From Acidimicrobiia bacterium (GTDB lineage: Bacteria > Actinomycetota > Acidimicrobiia > Spongiisociales > UBA5794), in contig QJWC01000070.1 in NCBI GenBank assembly GCA_003235475.1, positions 1-54,740 on the forward strand: 54,740 nt of DNA. The letters run 5' to 3'. Both the position numbers and the translations under genes were made by a program. The notes beneath the pieces were generated by a model. That model searched no databases. It worked only from the letters and a program-made list of their open reading frames with translations, and was not told where the DNA came from. Position 1 is the stretch's first letter; each line of letters opens with the position of its first letter. Below are positions 35,440-42,311 of this stretch, one piece after another.

Positions 35440-36767
35440 CCGACATCGGTCTCTTGGTGCGCTCGGCGAACCCCGTCCCGGACGACTCGCAGCAGCTCAC
35501 CGACGATGAGCTCGGCGCCGTTCTCCTTCTCGCCCAGCAGAGGAGCGGGGACATGGACACGAAGGAAAGAACGAGTACGGCTGTGACGTCGAATTCTCGA
35601 CGTCACAACCTTGCGATTGCGATCGGGTCGTTCGCCGCGGCACTCGCCGTGGTCGGCGTGCTGTTGTGGACAGGAGGGTCTACCGAGGACACGCCACCGG
35701 CGACGGTGCCGTCCACAACCACGACGGTGGTGGAGCTGACGACCACAACTCCTGCGGCCCCGGCGGTGAACGCCGCCGACCAGACGGTGCTGGATGGCTT
35801 CATCGGTGCCCTCAACTCAGGAGACATGGATGTGGTGGATGCAACACTGAGTCCCTCCGCAGTGACCGTGCTCCCATGGGACGAGGTCACGTACGCCAGA
35901 GATGCGATGCTGAAAGAACTCAGGTTCGTAGCGAACCGCGGGTCGACAACCGCACTGTCGGACTGTCGCCCGGACGGCGACAGGGTGTTCTGTCGCCAGA
36001 CACGGAGCGGCGACTACGAGCAGGTCGTGTACCGGAGCGACGCAATCAGCAATGTGTGGTTCACGATCGATGGCGACCACATCCTCCAGATCGAGGACAA
36101 GTGTCAGATCTGTCCGGACCAGGAGCGTTTCGAGGCCGTGGTTGACTGGGTGGCGAGCTTTGATCCCAGTGGGGCCGCGAGCATGGGGAGGCTGGTCGCG
36201 CCGCCGGCGATCGTCGATGGAATGGCCGAAGCGTGGGCGACGTATGCGCCGTTGTGGCTCCAGTCATCGATGGATGGCAATCTCGGCGAGGTTGCGTTCG
36301 TCGAGGCTCTTGTGGCCGAGTTGAATGCGGGCGATTGGGAGGCGTACTCGGCGCGCGTGTTGTCGGCAGCAACGCAAGGGTCGAGGCTCGGCACTTCGAA
36401 ATCCGGGAACACGTTCGCCATCGAGGATGTGGCTCGCGATGCACAGGATCTTGCAGATCTGGGCACTCACGAAGAGGTTCTGGTTTGCCATGTGTCCGAA
36501 GACGGTCTCACGCGGTGCGACATCGAGCGTTTCTCGGACTACGACCCGTGGGCTCCGCTTCCAACTACTGGTCAGTACCAAGTGCAGATGGACGGTGAGA
36601 CGGTGGTCTTCTTCAATTGGCTTCCATATGGGAGCGACCCGTGGTTCCAGATCTCGAAGGACTGGCAGGCGTGGGTCAGCGAGAACTACCCGGATGCCGA
36701 CCTCACTCCAGAGTTCCAGAAGGTGATCGTCGAGCGGTATCGGGAACAGGCCGGCCTGAACGGATAG
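35436..36767 (+). CDS. Single-pass membrane partner of sigma 1, two NTF2-like domains (putative anti-sigma)
   Basis: A 443-residue protein. Cytoplasmic N-terminus (1-57) has LVRSANPVPDD, LTDDELGAVLLLAQQ and the motif DMDTKERT; one membrane helix (59-78); a Thr-rich linker; then two NTF2/SnoaL-like regions, LDGFIGALNSGDMDVVDATL (about 110-130 onward) and FVEALVAELNAGDWEAYSAR (about 287-306 onward), each with Cys pairs. It ends FQKVIVERYREQAGL. Position and overlap with the sigma gene imply an anti-sigma or sensor role, though no zinc anti-sigma motif is present. An internal AGGAG-N7-ATG at 35541-35555 (Met40) could give a short form without the N-terminus. Confidence 0.8.
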   Translation: MTDIGLLVRSANPVPDDSQQLTDDELGAVLLLAQQRSGDMDTKERTSTAVTSNSRRHNLAIAIGSFAAALAVVGVLLWTGGSTEDTPPATVPSTTTTVVELTTTTPAAPAVNAADQTVLDGFIGALNSGDMDVVDATLSPSAVTVLPWDEVTYARDAMLKELRFVANRGSTTALSDCRPDGDRVFCRQTRSGDYEQVVYRSDAISNVWFTIDGDHILQIEDKCQICPDQERFEAVVDWVASFDPSGAASMGRLVAPPAIVDGMAEAWATYAPLWLQSSMDGNLGEVAFVEALVAELNAGDWEAYSARVLSAATQGSRLGTSKSGNTFAIEDVARDAQDLADLGTHEEVLVCHVSEDGLTRCDIERFSDYDPWAPLPTTGQYQVQMDGETVVFFNWLPYGSDPWFQISKDWQAWVSENYPDADLTPEFQKVIVERYREQAGLNG

Positions 36768-36807
36768 GGCTTGACTTCAAGTCAGGTTGAAGTTGTACGG
36801 TGGGCGC

Positions 36808-37167
36808 ATGCCCACCACAACAGCTGCCCTCGAACGACTGAAGCGCACTCGGACCGTCGATCTGACCACCATTGGTCGGCGGTCCGGGTTGCCGCGTACC
36901 GTGGAGATCTGGTGGTTCCACGTCGACGACCGGTTCATCATCACGGGAACACCGGGACGTCGGGACTGGCTGGCCAACATCCGCGCGAACCCTCACGTGA
37001 CGATCTCGACACCGTTCGGTGAGTTTCACGCGACGGTTCGTGAGATCGACGACGCCGCATTCCGACGGCGAGTGTTCGAGGCCCCGGAGATCGGCTGGTA
37101 TGCCTCCCAGGCCGATCTCCAGCGCCTCGTCGACACCGCGCCGATGATCGAGGTCGACCTCAGCTGA
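36808..37167 (+). CDS. DDN-like nitroreductase-family protein (F420-type split-barrel)
   Basis: A 120-residue protein of the deazaflavin-dependent nitroreductase/flavin split-barrel family: RLKRTRTVDLTTIGRRSGLP near 11-30, VEIWWFHVDDRFIITGTPGR, DWLANIRANPHVTISTPFG, and a C-terminal IGWYASQADLQRLV. Relatives bind F420H2 and reduce quinones or nitro compounds; some plain relatives bind flavin. ATG 36808 is preferred because the homology starts there. It lies 40 bp after sigma partner 1 but shows no functional link to it. Confidence 0.8.
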   Translation: MPTTTAALERLKRTRTVDLTTIGRRSGLPRTVEIWWFHVDDRFIITGTPGRRDWLANIRANPHVTISTPFGEFHATVREIDDAAFRRRVFEAPEIGWYASQADLQRLVDTAPMIEVDLS

Positions 37168-37171
37168 GCGC

Positions 37172-37207
37172 GATGACGGGGGCCGACGCACGCGGACCCC
37201 CGTCATC
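37172..37207. terminator. Bidirectional hairpin between convergent genes
   Basis: A perfect 11-bp stem GATGACGGGGG (37172-37182) / CCCCCGTCATC (37197-37207) with a 14-nt loop and no T tract, between the DDN-like gene stop (37167) and the cupredoxin stop (37231). Confidence 0.65.
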
Positions 37208-37230
37208 AACTCGTCTCAACGTCGTCCGTG

Positions 37231-37623
37231 CTACTCCTCGACCGTGAGGGTTCCCTTCATGCCGGCCTTGAAGTGGCCCTCTAGGCCGCAGATGATCTGA
37301 TACGTACCGGCCTCGAGCGCAGGGATCGTGTCGGACTTGGACTCACCCGCCTCGGCCTCGGTCTCCCAGAGCACCTTGTCCTCGGCGAACTCGTCCTCGG
37401 ACATGATCTCCGTCTTCATGATGACCCACTCGTGCTCGACCTGTGCGTCGTTTTTTACGGTGATCGGTGTTTCGGTGTTGGCCTTGATAGTCCAGCTGTC
37501 GGGGGAGAACTGGTAGTCGGTCGCTGTGACCTTCACCGAGTCGCTGTCTCCGTCGCTGCTGCATGCACTCATCACGATCGCAATGACTGCAACGAGCAGA
37601 ACCAATGCTCTTGCGCGCTTCAT
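37231..37623 (-). CDS. Cupredoxin-like lipoprotein (plastocyanin fold)
   Basis: A 130-residue lipoprotein: signal MKRARALVLLVAVIAIVMSA with Cys21, a short acidic linker, then a type I copper domain. Candidate copper ligands are His64 in QVEHEWVI and Cys112, His117 and Met122 in YQIICGLEGHFKAGMKG, in the order expected for blue copper proteins. Probably a small extracytoplasmic electron carrier or copper-binding protein. ATG 37623 begins the signal peptide. No oxidase gene is adjacent. Confidence 0.88.
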   Translation of the reverse strand: MKRARALVLLVAVIAIVMSACSSDGDSDSVKVTATDYQFSPDSWTIKANTETPITVKNDAQVEHEWVIMKTEIMSEDEFAEDKVLWETEAEAGESKSDTIPALEAGTYQIICGLEGHFKAGMKGTLTVEE

Positions 37624-37755
37624 GCTTTGCCTTCCCTGGGGGCGCATACCCCCTGTCGGTTCCTGAGCTGCGCACGGCGGCACATCTCACGCACAACGTA
37701 CACCTCTCTCCGACACAGTGTCGGGAGAAGTGGAAGTTCTGAGAAGTTCCCGAAG

Positions 37756-38127
37756 TCAGTCGGCTGAGTCCATGTCTTCGACGAGTCCAACCATGTTGCC
37801 CGCGGGATCTCTGAAGAGGGCGTACGTGACCATATCCGGGATGGTCGTGCGGGGCATGACCGTCGAGCCTCCGGCAGCTTCAGCCGCCGCCAAGGTGTCG
37901 TCGATGCTTTCGACGGACACGTAGATCGTGACGTAGGTGGGCATCTCCTCTGACCCACTCCCAACCGCTCCGCCGACGGGCATGGAGTCCTCGGCAACCA
38001 TCTGATACTCCTCGAACCCCGGTGGACCCTCCAGCTCCCAGTCGAAGAGCGACTTGTAGAACGCAACGGTTGCGGCCGCATCCGGCCCCATGATCTCCCA
38101 GTGGACGACTGGATTCTTGCTGGGCAT
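37756..38127 (-). CDS. VOC (glyoxalase-fold) protein
   Basis: A 123-residue VOC protein: NPVVHWEIMGPDAAATVAFY (5-24), KSLFDWELEGPPGFEEYQMV, YVSVESIDDTLAAAEAAGGS, VMPRTTIPDMVTYALFRDPA then GNMVGLVEDM. It is a different branch from the gene at 30191. Function unknown; ligand or metal binding inferred. Between it and the cupredoxin (37624-37755) I see no further gene. It is divergent from sigma 2, with a 257-bp gap that holds hairpins and operator-like repeats. Confidence 0.85.
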   Translation of the reverse strand: MPSKNPVVHWEIMGPDAAATVAFYKSLFDWELEGPPGFEEYQMVAEDSMPVGGAVGSGSEEMPTYVTIYVSVESIDDTLAAAEAAGGSTVMPRTTIPDMVTYALFRDPAGNMVGLVEDMDSAD

Positions 38128-38224
38128 GCCTGCTCCTTTTCTCGGACCGCCTCAGACTGACGACGGTACTTCCCGATCGTGACAGGAACCAGCGGAATTC
38201 CCGCGACGCGGGTTCGCACGCGAG

Positions 38225-38254
38225 ACCGGGAGCCGACCCGAGCCGACTCCCGGT
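38225..38254. other. Intergenic hairpin upstream of sigma module 2
   Basis: A perfect 8-bp stem ACCGGGAG (38225-38232) / CTCCCGGT (38247-38254). Its 5' flank ACGCGAGACCGGG is identical to that at 34728-34740, showing that the intergenic region was duplicated with the sigma module. Confidence 0.65.
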
Positions 38255-38306
38255 GCGCTGCGCAGGCCCCCGCCTGTTCGAGGTGGGATGTCCCGTGTGC
38301 CGCCGG

Positions 38307-38322
38307 TTCTGACATGTCAGAA
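38307..38322. promoter_or_regulatory. Palindrome TTCTGACATGTCAGAA before sigma gene 2
   Basis: A perfect 16-bp palindrome, followed by another half-site TGTCAGA (38328-38334) that starts the bipartite motif TGTCAGA...GGTCCGG (38328-38350). Related to the TGTCCGA half-sites at sigma 1 and sigma 3. Confidence 0.65.
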
Positions 38323-38384
38323 TCGAATGTCAGATGGGACGGCGGTCCGGACATACCAGCAGCAGCGAGCCCCCTTGGACGGGT

Positions 38385-38933
38385 ATGAACCGTGATGCAC
38401 GCTTTGAATCTCTGTACCGGGCACATGCAGCCGATGTGCTCGGATACTGCGCACGCCGCGTCGGACGCCACGACGCCCAGGACGCAGCATCCGAGGTCTT
38501 CGTCGTCGCATTGCGGCGCATCGATGACGTCCCACATGGCGACGAAGCACTTCCCTGGCTGTACACCGTTGCACGAAACGTGGTCCGCAACCGTGATCGC
38601 GCCAGCAGGCGAAGGCTCCGGCTCACCACGAAACTTCACTCCACATCGGAACGATCCGTACCCGGACCTGAGCCCCAGGTCGTGCGGAACGAGGAACACC
38701 GAGACCTTGTTCGCGCGCTGGACTCGCTTCCCACAAAGGACCAGGAGGTCCTCAGGCTCGTCGAGTGGGAGGGCCTCTCCCGCGAGCAAGTGGCCGACAT
38801 GTTCTTCGTGAGCAGGGCCGCCATCGACCAACGCATCAGCCGCGCCTACAAGAAGTTGTCGAGAACCCTCGGCGTACCGCCCACAGATCCGCGCACCGCC
38901 CCCGTGCCAAACGAGAGAGGAGGTGAGGCATGA
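38385..38933 (+). CDS. ECF-type RNA polymerase sigma factor 2
   Basis: A 182-residue ECF factor: region 2 ARFESLYRAHAADVLGYCAR, DAQDAASEVFVVALRRIDDV, LPWLYTVARNVVRNRDRA; region 4 LPTKDQEVLRLVEWEGLSRE, QVADMFFVSRAAIDQRISRA, YKKLSRTLG. The region 4 helix-turn-helix is nearly identical to that of sigma 1, so the two may read similar promoters. ATG 38385 is chosen as the start since the codons before it overlap the operator region. Coupled to its partner by ATGA (38930-38933). Confidence 0.93.
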   Translation: MNRDARFESLYRAHAADVLGYCARRVGRHDAQDAASEVFVVALRRIDDVPHGDEALPWLYTVARNVVRNRDRASRRRLRLTTKLHSTSERSVPGPEPQVVRNEEHRDLVRALDSLPTKDQEVLRLVEWEGLSREQVADMFFVSRAAIDQRISRAYKKLSRTLGVPPTDPRTAPVPNERGGEA

Positions 38934-39799
38934 GCGACATCCAGACCCTGATGCGAAGCGCAAACCCGGTCCACGACGTGACGACCGAGTTCGGTCAGGA
39001 CGACCTCGACGCCTTGCTGCTCCTCACACGCACAAGGAGCACGGAAATGGACCTGAGGGAAGTCACACGACCGGTGAAGAAGGGACCTCGGCGTGGACGG
39101 TCAGGATTGCTCGCGGCAGCGGCGGCATTCGGCGCCGTCGTGGTCCTGATCGGCAGCTTGGTGGTTCTGAACCGCCGCACCGACCCGGAGATCCCGCCAG
39201 CCACCGTTACCACGACGACGGTTCCGTCGACGACGGCGCCCGCCACCACGACCATCACCGAGCCATCCACGACCTCGACGGCGCCGGCTCCGGAGGTGGA
39301 CGCTGCGGCTGTCGCCTACATCGAGGCATTGGTAGCTGACTTGAACGCCGGGGATGTCGACGCGATGACACAACGGATTCTGGAAGCCAAGCAGGTCGGT
39401 TTCGGCGACGGTGCGGGAGGTACGGAGCAGCCGATTCGCGCTGTGACGTACTGGATCGGGATTGAGGTGCAGGCCGAGATCCTCGGATGCCGGATGTCCG
39501 ATGTGGGAATCACGAAGTGCGATGTTGACATGTACTCGGACTACTTCCCGTTCGCGCCACTGCCGATGACCGGTCAGTGGCAGGTGAGGCTGGATGGCAC
39601 CGAAGTGGCCTTTCAGACGTGGTACGCCTTCGCGATGGATCCGTGGTTCCAGATCGACCTCGACTTCCAGGCCTGGGTCGTGGAGAACTACCCCGAATAC
39701 CAAGCCGTGATCCTCGTCCCGACCGATCCGGTGAGGGCCGCCGAGCTCACGAAGCAGATAGTCGCTGAGTATCGGGAGCAAGCTGGCCTGAGCGGATAA
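38930..39799 (+). CDS. Single-pass membrane partner of sigma 2, NTF2-like domain (putative anti-sigma)
   Basis: A 289-residue protein with the same plan as the partner at 35436. N-terminal LMRSANPVHDV and LDALLLLTRTR, motif EMDLREVT, membrane helix about 60-80, Thr/Pro-rich linker, then one NTF2-like region starting VAYIEALVADLNAGDVDAMT with CRMSDVGITKCDVDMYSDY and a tail ending YREQAGLSG, almost the same ending as partner 1. Internal AAGGAG-N7-ATG at 39034-39049 (Met40) could start a short isoform. Anti-sigma or sensor function is inferred from gene order, coupling and topology. Confidence 0.8.
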   Translation: MSDIQTLMRSANPVHDVTTEFGQDDLDALLLLTRTRSTEMDLREVTRPVKKGPRRGRSGLLAAAAAFGAVVVLIGSLVVLNRRTDPEIPPATVTTTTVPSTTAPATTTITEPSTTSTAPAPEVDAAAVAYIEALVADLNAGDVDAMTQRILEAKQVGFGDGAGGTEQPIRAVTYWIGIEVQAEILGCRMSDVGITKCDVDMYSDYFPFAPLPMTGQWQVRLDGTEVAFQTWYAFAMDPWFQIDLDFQAWVVENYPEYQAVILVPTDPVRAAELTKQIVAEYREQAGLSG

Positions 39800-39914
39800 C
39801 TCGCGGCGCTGCGATTCAGGCCCTTCGCCCTATCGGCCCCGACTGACATGGTGCTTGTGACTGCAACCACGCATTGGAGACCTGGGGTTTCCAAGACTTA
39901 CAAGGAGTATGGAG

Positions 39915-40652
39915 ATGAATGAAAAGAACGTTGTAGCCCCGGACGAAGGCAAGAAGACCTTCGGAAGAGGCTCATTGACTGCGGCAGCGGCCCTCGTCGT
40001 TGTCGTCCTCACTGTCGGAATTGTGGCCGTGCTGAACCGAGGCGGAGACCCCGACGTTGTGTCAGGCGCATCCTCGTCTACGACAACCAGCCAACCCGCA
40101 ACGACAACGACCCGGACAACGACGACGGTCGCCACCACGACGACGACCGTGCCCGAGCCGGACGCAGTAGCGGTGACGTTTGTCGGGGAGTTGGTGGCTG
40201 AAATCAACGCTGGTGATCGTGAGGCTGTGGATTCGACTCTGGCGTCGGTGCCGGAGCTCAAGCGTCCGAGCGGCGGATGGGATGGGACCCTTCTGGCTCC
40301 GTATGTGCAGTTCTGGATCGAGGTTGACTCGACTGTCGAGATCCTTGGCTGCCGGAAGTCGGATGACGGTACGACTCGGTGCAACATCGAGCGGTACTCC
40401 GATGCTGAGCCTTGGGCGCCGCTCGCGTGGACCGGCCAGCTTGTTGTCACCATGAACGGGGACTCCGTGGAGATCTTGAACCTGATGGGGTTCGATAGCG
40501 ACCCGTGGAAGGCGGCGGGAGAAGCTTTCCGCTATTGGGTCCGACAGAACCGAAACGACGATCTGTATCTCATCTACAACAACGACGATCCCGTAGAACG
40601 AGCTGAGGCACAAGCGAGGCTGCTCGCCGAATACCTGGAGCTGACCGGCTAG
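39915..40652 (+). CDS. Orphan paralogue of the sigma partners, lacking sigma gene and N-terminal extension
   Basis: A 245-residue protein. It starts MNEKNVV at AAGGAG-N7-ATG (39902-39917), exactly where the other three have their conserved internal Met. A membrane helix (20-40), Thr-rich linker, and NTF2-like region FVGELVAEINAGDREAVDST, CRKSDDGTTRCNIERYSDAE then PWAPLAWTGQLVVTMNGDSV follow, clearly homologous to partners 1 and 2. There is no ECF gene before it: the 115-bp gap to partner 2 (39800-39914) holds no sigma remnant I can recognise. It may modulate the neighbouring sensors or be a decaying duplicate. Confidence 0.82.
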   Translation: MNEKNVVAPDEGKKTFGRGSLTAAAALVVVVLTVGIVAVLNRGGDPDVVSGASSSTTTSQPATTTTRTTTTVATTTTTVPEPDAVAVTFVGELVAEINAGDREAVDSTLASVPELKRPSGGWDGTLLAPYVQFWIEVDSTVEILGCRKSDDGTTRCNIERYSDAEPWAPLAWTGQLVVTMNGDSVEILNLMGFDSDPWKAAGEAFRYWVRQNRNDDLYLIYNNDDPVERAEAQARLLAEYLELTG

Positions 40653-40676
40653 TTGACGTATCGACCGCATCGCTCC

Positions 40677-40715
40677 AGTGGGAGGGTCCAGGTGAAGCCA
40701 CCGGGCCCTCCCACT
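40677..40715 (+). terminator. Strong hairpin after the orphan partner
   Basis: A 13-bp stem 40677-40689 / 40703-40715 (one G-U pair) with a 13-nt loop and no T tract, 25 bp after the stop at 40652. Probable terminator, and the counterpart of the hairpins before sigma modules 1 and 2. Confidence 0.65.
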
Positions 40716-40731
40716 AGGTTCCCGTGCGTAG

Positions 40732-40808
40732 TCCGGACACCTCCACATGTCCGGGGCGACCACGCTCGGACAGAAACATCTGTTGTCCGGGAACCGCCGA
40801 TCCGGACA
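40732..40808. promoter_or_regulatory. Cluster of five CGGACA/TGTCCG half-sites before sigma gene 3
   Basis: Half-sites TCCGGACA 40732-40739, TGTCCGG 40748-40754, CGGACA 40767-40772, TGTCCGG 40784-40790 and TCCGGACA 40801-40808. They form two inverted repeats, and the last two make the bipartite motif TGTCCGG...GATCCGG (40784-40805) that matches sigma 1 and 2. Candidate operators plus ECF promoter. Confidence 0.65.
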
Positions 40809-40833
40809 TGGGACGGTGAAGGAGTCGATGAGG

Positions 40834-41403
40834 ATGGATGCCCGCATGGCGACGAACACCAACGAGGAAGCACGCTTCCGCAGGTTGTTCCACGCCGAGT
40901 ACGACCCCATCCTGCGGTACTGCCTGCGGCGGCTCCCGACGGCTGACGCCAACGACGCGGCATCGGAGGTGTTCATGGTCGCCTGGCGACGCATGGACGC
41001 ATTTCCCGCCGATAATCCGCGGCTCTGGCTGTACGGGATCGCCCGCAACGTCGTCCGGAACTTCCAACGCTCCGCCAGGCGGTCCCGCCGCCTCGCGGGC
41101 AAGATCGCGGGCCTGTCGCCCGAGGTCGTGGAGAGTCCCGAACGGCAGGTGGTGACCAACGACGAGCTGCGAAGTGTGCTCGTGAGCATGGAGCGCCTTC
41201 GCCCGGACGACCAGGAGATCCTGCGTCTGAAGGCGATGGAGCGGCTCTCGCTTCCTGAAGTGGCATCCGTGCTCGGATGCTCCGAGGAAGCGGCGAGGAA
41301 GCGGTTCGAACGAGCAGCCAAGCGACTTCAGAGCAAGGTCGGCAGTCCCGTGCCGGCATCAACACACATCCCGTGCGATCCAGAAGGGGAGGTGACCGTA
41401 TGA
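40834..41403 (+). CDS. ECF-type RNA polymerase sigma factor 3
   Basis: A 189-residue ECF factor: region 2 ARFRRLFHAEYDPILRYCLR, DANDAASEVFMVAWRRMDAF, RLWLYGIARNVVRNFQRSAR; region 4 LRPDDQEILRLKAMERLSLP, EVASVLGCSEEAARKRFERA, AKRLQSKVG. Region 4 differs clearly from sigma 1 and 2, so the module is older or has a separate target set. ATG 40834 lies 9 nt after GAAGGAG; ATG 40828 is the alternative. Overlaps the partner start by ATGA (41400-41403). Confidence 0.92.
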   Translation: MDARMATNTNEEARFRRLFHAEYDPILRYCLRRLPTADANDAASEVFMVAWRRMDAFPADNPRLWLYGIARNVVRNFQRSARRSRRLAGKIAGLSPEVVESPERQVVTNDELRSVLVSMERLRPDDQEILRLKAMERLSLPEVASVLGCSEEAARKRFERAAKRLQSKVGSPVPASTHIPCDPEGEVTV

Positions 41404-42302
41404 ATGCCGACATGCTGACGAGGCAGATCGCCAACGCCGACGCGTATGCGCCGGAGTTCGATCTACCCGAGGCGGCCCGTCCAGCTGACGTCGCCTTCGC
41501 CGACATCTCGAGGAGGATCGACATGGACGCAAAGGAAATGACCCGAGCAGTCGAGGCGGACCCCCGAAACCGGTGGTCCGGGTGGATGGCCGCAGCCGCG
41601 GCATTCGGCCTTGTGGTACTGCTCGCTGGTGGTGTGATGCTATTGAACGGCAGCAACTCAGAAGTTCCGCCGGCAACGACCCCAACGAACCCGGCGCCAC
41701 CGACCACGCAAGCTTCGGAGCCGACGTCAACGGTCGCAACAACGACCACAACGCAGGCCGTTGAGCAAGTCACCGCGGCAGAGCTGGAGATCATCGCCGC
41801 GTACGAAGCTGCTGTGAACTCGGGAGACGAACAACAGATTAGTGAGGTACTCGCCGCCGACTTCCGGCAGACGACCCAGGGAGAGGGCGACTTCTTCCGC
41901 GCTGCCGATACGTGGATCAGGCAGCAGCTGTTCGAAACGCTCGAGGGATCAAGCGTCACCTACACCGAGTGCGTGCGCAAGGAAGCCGCGGTGTCGTGCA
42001 CTGAGACCTGGACGGGTCCCCGCCAGATTGCGATCATGTGGCGGGACTGGACCGCACAGGTTGACTTCTTCTTCGCCGAGGGCGTGGTGGTCTCGATGCA
42101 TACTCGGCACATGACGTTCCCGGGCATCCCAACGATCGGGGAGACGACCGACAACATGGTGCGTTGGGCAGCCGAGCAGGTCGATGCCGAGACCCTTGCG
42201 GGCCTCGAGAAGTGCGGCGACCCGGCGCTGTACTACGACGTGACCCAGCCCGGTCTTTGCGGCGAGTGGTTCCAGAAATGGATTGATGCCGGTCGGCCCT
42301 AG
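41400..42302 (+). CDS. Single-pass membrane partner of sigma 3 (putative anti-sigma)
   Basis: A 300-residue protein with the common plan but the most divergent sequence. N-terminal cytoplasmic part (LTRQIANADAYAPEFDLPEA), motif DMDAKEMTRAV (41-51), membrane helix 62-82, Thr/Pro linker, then an extracytoplasmic NTF2-like region EIIAAYEAAVNSGDEQQISE with Cys in VTYTECVRKEAAVSCTETW and two more near the C-terminus. Internal AGGAG-N7-ATG at 41511-41525 (Met42) again falls on the conserved Met. Function as anti-sigma or sensor is inferred. It ends 10 bp from the convergent clpB stop. Confidence 0.78.
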   Translation: MNADMLTRQIANADAYAPEFDLPEAARPADVAFADISRRIDMDAKEMTRAVEADPRNRWSGWMAAAAAFGLVVLLAGGVMLLNGSNSEVPPATTPTNPAPPTTQASEPTSTVATTTTTQAVEQVTAAELEIIAAYEAAVNSGDEQQISEVLAADFRQTTQGEGDFFRAADTWIRQQLFETLEGSSVTYTECVRKEAAVSCTETWTGPRQIAIMWRDWTAQVDFFFAEGVVVSMHTRHMTFPGIPTIGETTDNMVRWAAEQVDAETLAGLEKCGDPALYYDVTQPGLCGEWFQKWIDAGRP

Positions 42303-42311
42303 AGCTGATGC

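Noticed and set aside
39800-39914. Remnant of an ECF sigma gene before the orphan partner
   Set aside because: The 115-bp stretch shows no region 2 or region 4 similarity in any frame.
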